Shown: positions 49,540 to 58,033 of the stretch, in pieces
Layout: every line of letters starts with the position of its first letter
Position numbering within the stretch: the first letter of the stretch is position 1
DNA from: Rhizobium leucaenae USDA 9039
GTDB taxonomy: Bacteria; Pseudomonadota; Alphaproteobacteria; Rhizobiales; Rhizobiaceae
DNA length: 64,000 bases
NCBI RefSeq assembly: GCF_000426285.1
Contig: NZ_AUFB01000002.1
Span: forward strand, 371,660 to 435,659
Direction of reading: 5' to 3'
Program-made: the position numbers and the translations under genes
Notes under the pieces: model-generated
What the model was told of the DNA's origin: nothing
What the model saw: the letters and a program-made list of their open reading frames with translations, nothing else
Database searches by the model: none

Positions 49540-52188
49540 TCATTCCTTGAGGATGCGATCGACAATATCGCGAACATCCGTCGAAAGGTTGCCGGCGCGT
49601 TCGATTTGCATCAAAGCCGAGCGGGCGTGATCGGCGCGGACAGGCTCCAGCAAGCGCCAGGACCGCATGGAGGTCAGGATTCGCGCTGCCAACTGCGGGT
49701 TGCGCTGGTCGATGTCGAGTATTTCTTCCGCAAGGAAGCGATAGCCGGCCCCATCCGCACGACCGAAGCCGGTCGGATTGGCAAAGGCGAAGGTGCCGAC
49801 GAGGGCGCGCATGCGATTGGGATTGGTGCGCTTGAAAAGTGGCGTTTCCATCAGACCCTGGATCCGCTCCAAGGTCGCTGCGCCCGGAATCGCCGCCTGA
49901 ATGGCGAACCACTTGTCGATGACCAGCGCATTTCCGGCGAAGCGATCGCGGAAGCCCTCGATCGCCGCCTTGGCTTCCGCTGTCTCGGGGAACCGGTGGG
50001 CAAGGATCGTCAGGGCGGCACTGAGATCGGTCATATTGTTCGCTGCGTCAAAGGCCGCTTTGGCGCGGGCCGGCGCGTTGTCCGACTGCGACAGATACGT
50101 TAGCGCGGCATTACGCAAGGCTCTGCGTCCGGCGCTGGCGGCGTCCGGGCTGAAGGGCCCTGGCGTCTGCATGTTGTCATAGAGGGCAGCGAAAATGTTT
50201 TTACCGGCTTCGGCGATCAGCGCGAGGATGGCCTGACGGCCGGTATGGATCGCATCCGGATCGTTATTGCCGCCGAGTTCGCGGGCGATGTCGGCCTCGC
50301 TTGGCAGGGCGAGCGCCTGGGCGCGGAAGGCGGGTTCCAGGCTCTCATCGTTTGCTGCCGCCAAAAGCGCGTCGACGAAGGCTGCGTCGCAGGTGACCGG
50401 AATGCCTTGGCGCGCGTCGCGAGCGGCCTGTAGCAGGTTCGGCAGTCCAAGGTCGATCAGCGCCTGCCAGCGGGCGAAGTGGTCGGTTTCATAACGAGCG
50501 ATCAGCGCCAGGTCCTTGGCGCTCTGGCTGAGTTGAAGATTGATCGGCGTCGAGAAGCTGCGGTTCAGCGACAGCACCGGCCGCGAAGGAATGTCGTGGA
50601 ACACAGCGGTCTGCGTCCGCGCAGTCAAGTGCAGGACGTCGTCGGTCAGTTCCGCGCCGGTGACCGATGTCGGTGTCAACAGTGCCCCGTCCGCGGCGAA
50701 AAGCGCTGTGCGGAGCGGAATATGCATGGGTTCCTTGGTCGCCTGGCCGGGAGTGGCCGGAACCATCTGCTCGAGCGACAGCGTGAAGGACTTGGCTGCC
50801 GCGTCATAGGTGCCGGAAGCGGTCACCAGCGGCGTGCCGGCCTGATGATACCAGAGCGAGAACTGCGTCAGGTCGCGCCCGCTCGCATCCTCGAAACACT
50901 TGATGAAATCCTCGATCGTCACGGCCTGGCCGTCGTGGCGGTCGAAATAGAGATCCATGCCCTTCTTGAACAGATCGCGGCCGAGGAGCGTGGCGATCAT
51001 GCGAGTGACTTCGCTGCCCTTCTCGTAGACCGTCGTCGTATAGAAGTTGTTGATCTCGCGATATTTCGTCGGGCGAACCGGATGGGCAAGCGGTCCGCTG
51101 TCCTCGGGAAACTGCTCCGATTTCAGATGGCGGACTTCGGCGATGCGCTTGACCGGCCGCGAACGCTGGTCGGCGGAAAATTCGTGGTCGCGATAGACCG
51201 TCAGGCCTTCCTTGAGGCAGAGCTGGAACCAGTCGCGGCAGGTGATGCGATTGCCGGTCCAATTGTGGAAATATTCATGCGCGATGATCGCCTCTATATT
51301 GGCATAGTCGGCATCAGTGGCGATTTCCGGATCAGCCAGCACGTATTTGTCGTTGAAGACGTTGAGGCCCTTGTTCTCCATCGCCCCCATGTTGAAATCC
51401 GAGACGGCGACGATCATGAAGATATCGAGATCGTATTCGCGGCCGAACCGCTCCTCATCCCATTTCATCGAGCGCTTCAGCGCATCCATGGCATAGGCAG
51501 CCCGTGGCTCCTTGCCGTGTTCGACATAGATCTTCAGCGCCACTTCACGGCCGGACATCGTGACGAACGTATCCTCGACCAGGCCGAGATCGCCGGCGAC
51601 AAGCGCAAAGAGATAGCTGGGCTTCGGATGCGGATCGAACCAGGCCGCGAAATGTTTGCCCTCGCCATAGCCGGCACCGCCGAGGAAATTGCCGTTCGAC
51701 AACAGCAGCGGATTGGCGGCTTTGTCGGCGATGATGTTGACCGTGTAGGGAGCAAGGACGTCGGGGCGGTCAGGGAAATAGGTGATGCGGCGGAAGCCCT
51801 CGGCCTCGCACTGTGTGCAATAGATGCCGCCGCTACGGTAGAGCCCCATCAACTGCGTATTAGCTTCGGGGTTGATGACCGTCGTGATCGTCAACTCGAA
51901 AGGCGTGCTTTCCGGCAGGTCGCGAACGGTTAGGCTTTCTGCGGTCGCCTCGAATTGGCTGGCCGGAACGTCCACCTGATCGAGCAGCAGCCCCGAGAGG
52001 CTGAGTTCGTCGCCGTCGAGCACGAGCGGCGCCTTGGGGTCGGCACCTTCGCGGCGGTGGAAGATCAGCCGCGCTTCGACCTTGGTCTCGGTCGGATGCA
52101 GATCGAAGGTGAGGTCCACGCGTTCCAGAACGAAGTCGGTGGGACGGTAATCTGCCAGATGGATGATCTGGCCGGTGTCTGTTCGCAT
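49540..52188 (-). CDS. pepN: aminopeptidase N (M1 family)
   Basis: An 882-residue zinc metalloaminopeptidase. The exopeptidase motif GAMEN is at 268-272 and the zinc site HEYFH at 304-308 with the third ligand Glu327 in KEGLT. Full-length with the C-terminal helical domain. It removes N-terminal residues from peptides in the cytoplasm. An AGGA site precedes the ATG. It lies 230 bp upstream of pleC in the same direction, with promoter-like sequence in between. Confidence 0.96.
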   Translation of the reverse strand: MRTDTGQIIHLADYRPTDFVLERVDLTFDLHPTETKVEARLIFHRREGADPKAPLVLDGDELSLSGLLLDQVDVPASQFEATAESLTVRDLPESTPFELTITTVINPEANTQLMGLYRSGGIYCTQCEAEGFRRITYFPDRPDVLAPYTVNIIADKAANPLLLSNGNFLGGAGYGEGKHFAAWFDPHPKPSYLFALVAGDLGLVEDTFVTMSGREVALKIYVEHGKEPRAAYAMDALKRSMKWDEERFGREYDLDIFMIVAVSDFNMGAMENKGLNVFNDKYVLADPEIATDADYANIEAIIAHEYFHNWTGNRITCRDWFQLCLKEGLTVYRDHEFSADQRSRPVKRIAEVRHLKSEQFPEDSGPLAHPVRPTKYREINNFYTTTVYEKGSEVTRMIATLLGRDLFKKGMDLYFDRHDGQAVTIEDFIKCFEDASGRDLTQFSLWYHQAGTPLVTASGTYDAAAKSFTLSLEQMVPATPGQATKEPMHIPLRTALFAADGALLTPTSVTGAELTDDVLHLTARTQTAVFHDIPSRPVLSLNRSFSTPINLQLSQSAKDLALIARYETDHFARWQALIDLGLPNLLQAARDARQGIPVTCDAAFVDALLAAANDESLEPAFRAQALALPSEADIARELGGNNDPDAIHTGRQAILALIAEAGKNIFAALYDNMQTPGPFSPDAASAGRRALRNAALTYLSQSDNAPARAKAAFDAANNMTDLSAALTILAHRFPETAEAKAAIEGFRDRFAGNALVIDKWFAIQAAIPGAATLERIQGLMETPLFKRTNPNRMRALVGTFAFANPTGFGRADGAGYRFLAEEILDIDQRNPQLAARILTSMRSWRLLEPVRADHARSALMQIERAGNLSTDVRDIVDRILKE

Positions 52189-52505
52189 GGTCTATCCTGA
52201 TCAGGCTTATACTGCGGCGGGCGGCGTTGATCCGAAGCAGCGCTCCGGAGGAAATCCGCGGGCATCATTACATCGAAATCTGAACCAAAGTTAAAGTCAT
52301 ATCGTGGCGCCGCTACAATTCGTGATGGCGAGCGAAGTATTTGCTCAGGAAGGCCACGTTTCATTTCAGGTTGAACGCCGCCTTGATCGCGTCGTCGGCT
52401 TCAGTTTTGCTGTCGCAAATACCGGCGGCAGAAACGAGCCCATTCCGCCGATCGTGAAACTCGCTCGGCGGAACTTCGTCGACCCTGGCGGCAGATACTA
52501 GGCGA
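52189..52505. other. intergenic region between the MFS gene and pepN
   Basis: A 317-bp gap that should hold the pepN promoter, since the MFS gene ends at its left edge. Overlapping short frames on both strands exist near 52304-52501, but neither has a ribosome binding site or a recognisable product, so none is called. Confidence 0.5.
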
Positions 52506-53744
52506 TCAGTCGGCCGTGGACTGCATCGTGCGGACTGTCGGTTCGCTGCCCCGGACAGGCAGAGGTATGGACTGGAAGTCCGTCTTTTCGACGCGGCCCT
52601 CATGCGGCTTGCGCATGGCGATGCGCCAACCGGCATAGCCGGCATAGAGCGCAAAGGCGAGGGCCAGGAACCAGAGAAGGCCGGATGGCCCGGCAACTTC
52701 CATCATTGCGCCGCCAACCAGCGGCCCGGAGACCGTGCCAAGTCCATAAAGCAGCATGATCCCGCTGGAAATGGTGACATATTCGTCGGGCGCTGCGCGG
52801 TCGTTGGCATGGGCGACATTGAGCGCATAGATTGGATAGAGCACGGTGCCGATCAAGAAGCCGGCGATATAGAGCGTCAACTGCGCCTGCACGTTGAATA
52901 ACGTCATGATGGCGCAGGCAAGGACACCGATAACGCCGCAGACGATCATCACATAGCGACGGTCCATCAGGTCCGATATGCGGCCGATCGGCATTTGCGA
53001 TACCGCGCCGCCGGCGAGCACGCAGGCGAGCAGCGTCGCGCCCTCTGCCGTGTTCATGCCGACATTCTGGGTATAGACCCCGCCAAGGCTGCTCCAAGTG
53101 CCGGAAAGGGCGCCCGATAGCAGAGAGCCGACGAAGGCGATCGGCGACAACCGGTAAAGTTTCGGCAGGTCGAACTTGGCCTGATGGATCGGCGTCGGCG
53201 ACTTGGCGGTCGATAGCGCCGTCGGCAGCATCGCAAGCGCGAAGATGACGCCGCAGAGGATAAAAAGTGAGGTATTGCTGGGATCGCCGAGCGGGACCAG
53301 ATATTGCCCGCCGATCGAGCCGACCAGACAGGTGATCATGTAGACCGAGAAGATGGTCGCACGGTTGTCGTTGGTGACCCGCTCGTTCAACCAGCTTTCG
53401 ACAATGAGATAGGCGCCGGCGATGCCGAAGCCGCTGATGCAGCGGAAAACCAGCCAGGCGCGCCAATCGACCATCAATGCGCACAGCAGAATGCCGATGC
53501 TGAGCAGCGAAATCAGGGCGCCGAATACGCGCACATGTCCCACCCGCTGCACGAAGCGCGGCGTGATGATGCAGGATATGGTGAAGCCAAAGGTGTAACC
53601 GGTGGCAATCACCGAAATGGTGAAGGTCGACCAGCCTTCCGCCACGGAGCGGATCGGAACGACGAAGTTCATCAGGCCATAGCCGACCATCATCAACAGC
53701 GTTGACAACATCAGACTGGCGATCGAGACGAGGCTGGCCAGCAT
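52506..53744 (-). CDS. MFS transporter (YcaD-like)
   Basis: A 412-residue permease with twelve predicted membrane helices. The conserved loop FGIAGAYLIVESWLNERV and IGRISDLMDRRYVMI place it in the YcaD-type MFS group. The substrate is unknown. The ATG at 53744 is used because it begins the first helix; the frame is open 33 codons further without membrane or family features. Confidence 0.9.
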   Translation of the reverse strand: MLASLVSIASLMLSTLLMMVGYGLMNFVVPIRSVAEGWSTFTISVIATGYTFGFTISCIITPRFVQRVGHVRVFGALISLLSIGILLCALMVDWRAWLVFRCISGFGIAGAYLIVESWLNERVTNDNRATIFSVYMITCLVGSIGGQYLVPLGDPSNTSLFILCGVIFALAMLPTALSTAKSPTPIHQAKFDLPKLYRLSPIAFVGSLLSGALSGTWSSLGGVYTQNVGMNTAEGATLLACVLAGGAVSQMPIGRISDLMDRRYVMIVCGVIGVLACAIMTLFNVQAQLTLYIAGFLIGTVLYPIYALNVAHANDRAAPDEYVTISSGIMLLYGLGTVSGPLVGGAMMEVAGPSGLLWFLALAFALYAGYAGWRIAMRKPHEGRVEKTDFQSIPLPVRGSEPTVRTMQSTAD

Positions 53745-54080
53745 TGGGGCGATATTCCGGTCGATTGGTTGAAACGAATGCGGATCGTCAAAAACGCATC
53801 TTGCTCTAACGCAGCAATGATGCGCGATCAATCGCGACGGCATCTGACGCGTGTGATGGATATATGCCGTCGTCGCGCAGGGTCATTGAAAAATATGATG
53901 GTGAAAGAATGGTTTTAAAGTTAAATTATTTGTTTAACATCCTGTGATAATACTGTTTTCACCTGACTATAGCATGCTATCGAATGTCGGAGCTACGATC
54001 TGAGGCGGCAGATTTATTCAAAAAAATGAGAACAATTCCTTCCGATCAGTATTTTAGAAGGGCGCCATAAGGAGGCCCGA
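53745..54080. promoter_or_regulatory. AT-rich divergent region with two palindromes
   Basis: This 336-bp gap between the MFS gene and the unknown regulator is AT-rich. It has GTTAAA-n7-TTTAAC at 53920-53938 and the perfect palindrome ATAGCATGCTAT at 53969-53980. A GATAAT box lies between them. Both palindromes could be operators for the neighbouring gene. Confidence 0.5.
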
Positions 54081-54953
54081 TTGAGCTTTTCCGTCGAGCA
54101 ACTTGCTTGCCATCCCGAATTGGTACCCTGCCTGCGTTTTTTGGCGGGGGCGCTGCGGGATCGTTATGACAGCGGACCGCGGATCGCGCGCCTGTTGGCC
54201 TCGCATCAACGCTGGCTCCTGACCCAGACGGCCTATGCGCTTCATCTCGAATATGATGCGGCCGTAGCCGGCTCCGGGCTGACCGTCGTCAGGCTCCGCG
54301 ATGTCATTACGCAATACCGCGTTGCCAGCCGCAACACAGTACTGAGCTATATCGAAGAACTGCTGACGTATCGCTTCCTCGTTCCCGCTGCCGGCATTGT
54401 CCGGCGTCCGCGTCGCTACGAGCCGACCGAAGTCAGTCAAACCGCGATGTTCAGTTGGTATCTCGCCAATCTCGCCGCGCTCGACCTGCTCGACAATGGT
54501 GACCGTGCCGCGATGCTTGCCGCTCATCCGGTACTGATCGATCTGGCGCAGCCGCGCATGGCGCGCCGCTGCCTGGAGACATCCGCCTGGCGCGAGCCGC
54601 CGGAGCGTGTCGGTTTATTTCTCTGGACGGAAGCAGGCGGCCTCGTGATGGACCATCTCGTCGCCCGGCTGGATCTGAGTACGGAGGTGGATGGACGCGT
54701 CAATCTCGGCCGAATCGATACACGGGCAATTGCCGCGCAGTTCATGATGTCGCGTACTCATTTGCAGCGTCTTTTGCGCAAGGCTGCCGATGGCGGCGGT
54801 CTCGGTTGGTATGACGAACCCAAAAAGACACGCCTTTGGATGTCACGTGACTTTCTTGATGAATATTGCCGTTGGCAGGCTGTAAAGCTCGCGGCTGTGG
54901 ATGAAGCTTTTACGTGGGCGCAATCGGCAGCGGCCTGTGCCGTTTCGGCATAG
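54081..54953 (+). CDS. unrecognised protein, probable winged-helix regulator
   Basis: A 290-residue soluble protein I do not recognise. An N-terminal part has helices reminiscent of a MarR/GntR wing (LTVVRLRDVITQYRVASRNTVLSYIEELL, about 68-97) and a second similar unit is at about 215-255 (IAAQFMMSRTHLQRLLRKAA), so it may carry two helix-turn-helix motifs. A strong AAGGAGG site five bases before the TTG sets the start. No membrane segment. The gene stands alone beside a palindrome-rich upstream region. Confidence 0.75.
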   Translation: MSFSVEQLACHPELVPCLRFLAGALRDRYDSGPRIARLLASHQRWLLTQTAYALHLEYDAAVAGSGLTVVRLRDVITQYRVASRNTVLSYIEELLTYRFLVPAAGIVRRPRRYEPTEVSQTAMFSWYLANLAALDLLDNGDRAAMLAAHPVLIDLAQPRMARRCLETSAWREPPERVGLFLWTEAGGLVMDHLVARLDLSTEVDGRVNLGRIDTRAIAAQFMMSRTHLQRLLRKAADGGGLGWYDEPKKTRLWMSRDFLDEYCRWQAVKLAAVDEAFTWAQSAAACAVSA

Positions 54954-55559
54954 CAACACGCGAAAAAACGCCGGATTCCCCGGCGCTACTTCATGAAAAT
55001 CTATTATGAAATCCGAAACTGAAGGGGCAGCACCATCGCGTCCGCCTCTTCGAAATCTACAACGGGATGGCTGCAGTCGCAGCATGTGCCGGGCCAAGAT
55101 CGTTCTTGTCGCCCTTGCGCAGGCTGCTGGCGCGCTCGAATTCCTCTGCTGCCCGCACCGCGCAGCCGATATGCCCCACGCAGTCGAGGAGAATGAAAAA
55201 CGAGCGCAAACCTAACGACACGATATCAGCACTCACGGAAGTCGGCGAATATAGCGGTTGGACGGGCAATGCGGGCAGACATCCCGGTGCCGCGAGCAGT
55301 CATTTGCTCATTGGCGGCAATGCCGAGGCTGCGATGGCCGTTGGTGGCGCGCACGGGTACGATGACGCGACGCAGGGTATCAAACCCGCTATGGATAGGA
55401 CGGAAACGAGCAGTCATGGCCTTGGTTCCTTTCAAATTTCCTCCCAAGACACGCCGTATATATTGCAATGCAGCATTGATTCCGCAATGCACAAGGCCGG
55501 AATACTGCCATGCAAAGAACGCATGGCAAATTTCATCTTCCGTTAACATCGATGAAAAA
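54954..55559. other. intergenic region with weak small-ORF signals
   Basis: A 606-bp gap. Apart from the minus-strand candidate at 55226-55417, another minus frame (ending at 55057) shows a protein-like stretch, LRSFFILLDCVGHIG, but lacks a start with a ribosome binding site. No repeat or RNA gene was recognised. Confidence 0.45.
55226..55417 (-). CDS. possible small protein (63 residues)
   Basis: ATG at 55417 is preceded by AAAGGAACCAAGGCC, a fair ribosome binding site. The product begins MTARFRPIHSGFDTLRRVIV and ends FADFREC. No domain is known and composition is only moderately protein-like. A longer frame from 55549 is open on the same strand, and an overlapping frame exists on the other strand. 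Confidence 0.28.
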   Translation of the reverse strand: MTARFRPIHSGFDTLRRVIVPVRATNGHRSLGIAANEQMTARGTGMSARIARPTAIFADFREC

Positions 55560-56447
55560 TTAGCTCAAATCTGCGTCGATACGGCTTTTGAAAGTCAAAA
55601 GATCATTCCAGGCCAATCGCTTGTTGATTGGAGCAGTCAGCAATTCCTGGGGATGAAGACTTGCGATTGCCGGTATCGCTCGGCCGGCGATCGGCACGTC
55701 CCGCCATTGGCCGCGCAAGCCGTGAATCGTTTCGTTGCTTTCGAAGAAGTGACGAGCGGTGAAATTGCCAAGCAGCAGCAGGGCTTTCGGCTCCGCGAGC
55801 GCGATCTGCCGTTCGATGAAGGGGCGGCATATCTCGACTTCCGGTGCTGACGGCGCACGATTTCCGGGCGGCCGCCAGGGAATGACATTGGTGAGCAGGA
55901 TGCCGTCTCGCTTAAGACCGATGGCGGCCAGCATCTTGTCGAGCAATTGTCCGGTTCGTCCGGCAAAGGGCAGGCCTTCACGGTCGTCGTCGGCGCTGGG
56001 CATCGGGCCGACCACGATGATGCGGCCTTCGGCGCTGCCGCTGGCAAAGACGGTCGAGCGCGCGCTGTTTTTCAGATTGCAGCCGTTGAAGGCCTCCAGT
56101 GCCGTCTTGAGTTCGCTGAGCGACCGGGCGCTTTCGGCGGCGAATCGCGCCTGCTCGACAGCTTGCTCATCAGGGATGGCCGGGGCGCTTCGCGGCGACA
56201 TCGGCGGGGCGGCCGTCTGCGCGGCCTGGCGACGTTCCGGCTGCGTTGCCGGGCCTGTAGCGGGTGGCGGCGGCTCGACTCGCGGCTGGACTGTCGGCCG
56301 GGCGCCTTGGCGAGCGGCCTTCATCGCTGCGAATTCGGCAAAGCGATCAACGGCCTCCTCTTCGAGCAGCCATTCGACGCCTGCATCCGCATGAAAATGC
56401 AGAAGGGCGGCAAGTTCGGCCGGAGTGAGGTCGTTGGCGGAGATCAT
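55560..56447 (-). CDS. divergent family-4-like uracil-DNA glycosylase
   Basis: A 295-residue protein. The N-terminal 110 residues are Ala/Pro-rich; the UDG fold (about 118-290) shows GLPFAGRTGQLLDKMLAAIGL, LLTNVIPWRPPGNR and the late SLHPQELL. Motif A, normally GE(A/G)PG, reads GPMPS at 147-151. Of the four Fe-S cysteines of classical family 4, only Cys123 and Cys207 remain: the first is Phe and the third is Trp. It probably still binds uracil DNA, since iron-free relatives are known in Bradyrhizobium, but activity is uncertain. Confidence 0.83.
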   Translation of the reverse strand: MISANDLTPAELAALLHFHADAGVEWLLEEEAVDRFAEFAAMKAARQGARPTVQPRVEPPPPATGPATQPERRQAAQTAAPPMSPRSAPAIPDEQAVEQARFAAESARSLSELKTALEAFNGCNLKNSARSTVFASGSAEGRIIVVGPMPSADDDREGLPFAGRTGQLLDKMLAAIGLKRDGILLTNVIPWRPPGNRAPSAPEVEICRPFIERQIALAEPKALLLLGNFTARHFFESNETIHGLRGQWRDVPIAGRAIPAIASLHPQELLTAPINKRLAWNDLLTFKSRIDADLS

Positions 56448-56502
56448 GGGCGAACTCTAGCCAAAGCAGCGGAAGAACGAAAGGGCAGGGTGTACGCCAC
56501 CC

Positions 56503-57792
56503 TCACGCCGTCCACTGACTGATGTCGTCGCGCTCGCCGATTAAGGCGAGGCCGTGCGCGATCGACAGCAGCTCGCCGCCGGTTTCGATCCGTTCCTGAC
56601 CGAAGCGTTCGGTGAAGATGCGGCGCACCGCTGGCACGAAAGAGGTGCCGCCCGTGAGAAACACCTTGTCGATGGCCTCCGGCGCTGTGTTGGTCGTCGC
56701 CAGCACCTCATCCAGCGCACCTTCGATCCGGGCGAGATCGTCGGCGATCCAGCTTTCGAAATCGCTGCGGCGCACGGTTTTGCGGCCGGCCTTGCCAAGC
56801 GGCGGGAAGTTGAATTCAGCTTCCTCATGGGCTGAAAGCGCCATCTTGGTCGCCGACACGGCCTGATAGAGCGGATAGCCTTCATCGTGTTCGACGAGCT
56901 CGATAAAGGTCTCGAGTTTTTCCGGCTCGAGGCTACTGCGCACCAGCGTCTTCAGATCGGCATATTCGCGCGAGGTCTTGAAGATCGATAGCTGGTTCCA
57001 GCGGCCGAAATTGGCATAGTAGGAGGTGGGGACTTCCAGCAGCTTGTCGAAGCTCTTGAAGAGGCTGCCCTTGCCGATCGCCGGCGAAACGATGTTGTCG
57101 ATCATCCGGAAGTCGAAGTGATCGCCGGCAATGCCGACGCCGGAATGGCCGATCGGTGTCGCCGTCAGCTTGCCGCCATGGGTTTCGAAGCGGATCAGCG
57201 AATAGTCCGTGGTGCCCCCGCCGAAGTCGGCCACCAGCACAGTCGCATCGGCTTTCAGGTGCTGGGCGAAATAGAAGGCGGCTGCCACCGGTTCGTAGAC
57301 ATAGTGGATTTCCGGAAAGCCGAAGCGTGAGAGCGCCGCATTATAGCGGGCTGTTGCGAGGGAGGCGTCCGGGCTTGCGCCGGCAAAGTGCACCGGCCGG
57401 CCTGCGACAATGCGGCCGACATCCGCCGGCCAGCCGTCGCCGGCGTAAGCGCGCAGCCGGCGCACGAATATCTCCATCAAATCCTCGAAAGTGTGGCGCT
57501 TGGCGAAGATCAGCGTGCCCTGGAACAGCGCACTTGCCGCAAAAGTCTTGATCGATTGCAGAAAGCGGCAATCGCCGGGATTGTCGATGAACTGTCGGAT
57601 CGCGGCATGCCCGGCCTCGACCTTCAGCGCGGCAGCACCCAGTCCAGGATCCTTCATGAAGGACAGCGCCGTGCGCATACTGTCGGCAGTGCCGGCGACA
57701 CTGGTGAAGGCGACCGATTGCGTCGCCGGGCCATCGGCCATCGCCAAAACCGTGTTCGTTGTGCCGAAGTCCAAACCAAGCGCCCGAGCCAT
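56503..57792 (-). CDS. yegD: Hsp70 family chaperone, YegD-like
   Basis: A 429-residue protein with the actin-like ATPase fold only. DFGTTNTVLAM at residues 8-18 is phosphate loop 1, VADFGGGTTDYS near 190 is loop 2, and FLTGGTSFVPAVRRIF near 375 is the adenosine motif. The substrate-binding domain of DnaK is missing, as in YegD. The partner is unknown. The ATPase motifs are complete. Confidence 0.9.
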   Translation of the reverse strand: MARALGLDFGTTNTVLAMADGPATQSVAFTSVAGTADSMRTALSFMKDPGLGAAALKVEAGHAAIRQFIDNPGDCRFLQSIKTFAASALFQGTLIFAKRHTFEDLMEIFVRRLRAYAGDGWPADVGRIVAGRPVHFAGASPDASLATARYNAALSRFGFPEIHYVYEPVAAAFYFAQHLKADATVLVADFGGGTTDYSLIRFETHGGKLTATPIGHSGVGIAGDHFDFRMIDNIVSPAIGKGSLFKSFDKLLEVPTSYYANFGRWNQLSIFKTSREYADLKTLVRSSLEPEKLETFIELVEHDEGYPLYQAVSATKMALSAHEEAEFNFPPLGKAGRKTVRRSDFESWIADDLARIEGALDEVLATTNTAPEAIDKVFLTGGTSFVPAVRRIFTERFGQERIETGGELLSIAHGLALIGERDDISQWTA

Positions 57793-57853
57793 GCCCGCAC
57801 TCCCTTCTGCTGAAAATTTTTTGGAATGGGGCGATGCCCCTTATGGAACGCGA

Positions 57854-57883
57854 GACGCGCCCTTGTCGTAAAGAGGGCGCGTC
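57854..57883. repeat. nine-pair hairpin upstream of the Hsp70 gene
   Basis: GACGCGCCC and GGGCGCGTC with a 12-base spacer lie 61 bp before the yegD-like start, in the 241-bp gap downstream of the RND operon. No T run on either strand, so it is more likely an operator, leader hairpin or repeat than a terminator. Confidence 0.4.
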
Positions 57884-58002
57884 ATGGCATGGCTGGGCTG
57901 CAAGTGCAAGACTTGAGAGAGTATTTGTTTCGGAATGCTCTTGCCCGAAAATCGCTTCTCAGCGTTGGGCGTGCGGTTTCGGGTTCCCGATCATGCGAAA
58001 CT

Positions 58003-58025
58003 GAAAAGGGCGCCTCGTGGCGCCC
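58003..58025 (-). terminator. rho-independent terminator of the RND operon
   Basis: On the minus strand, GGGCGCC-ACGA-GGCGCCC is followed by TTTT. The seven-pair GC stem begins nine bases after the stop of the RND permease gene. Confidence 0.82.
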
Positions 58026-58033
58026 GTCCGTTC

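Noticed and set aside
50479..51933. 484-codon plus-strand open frame
   Set aside because: It lies opposite pepN and has no recognisable protein features.
52304..52501. short frames on both strands between the MFS gene and pepN
   Set aside because: Neither has a ribosome binding site or clear family resemblance, and they overlap each other.
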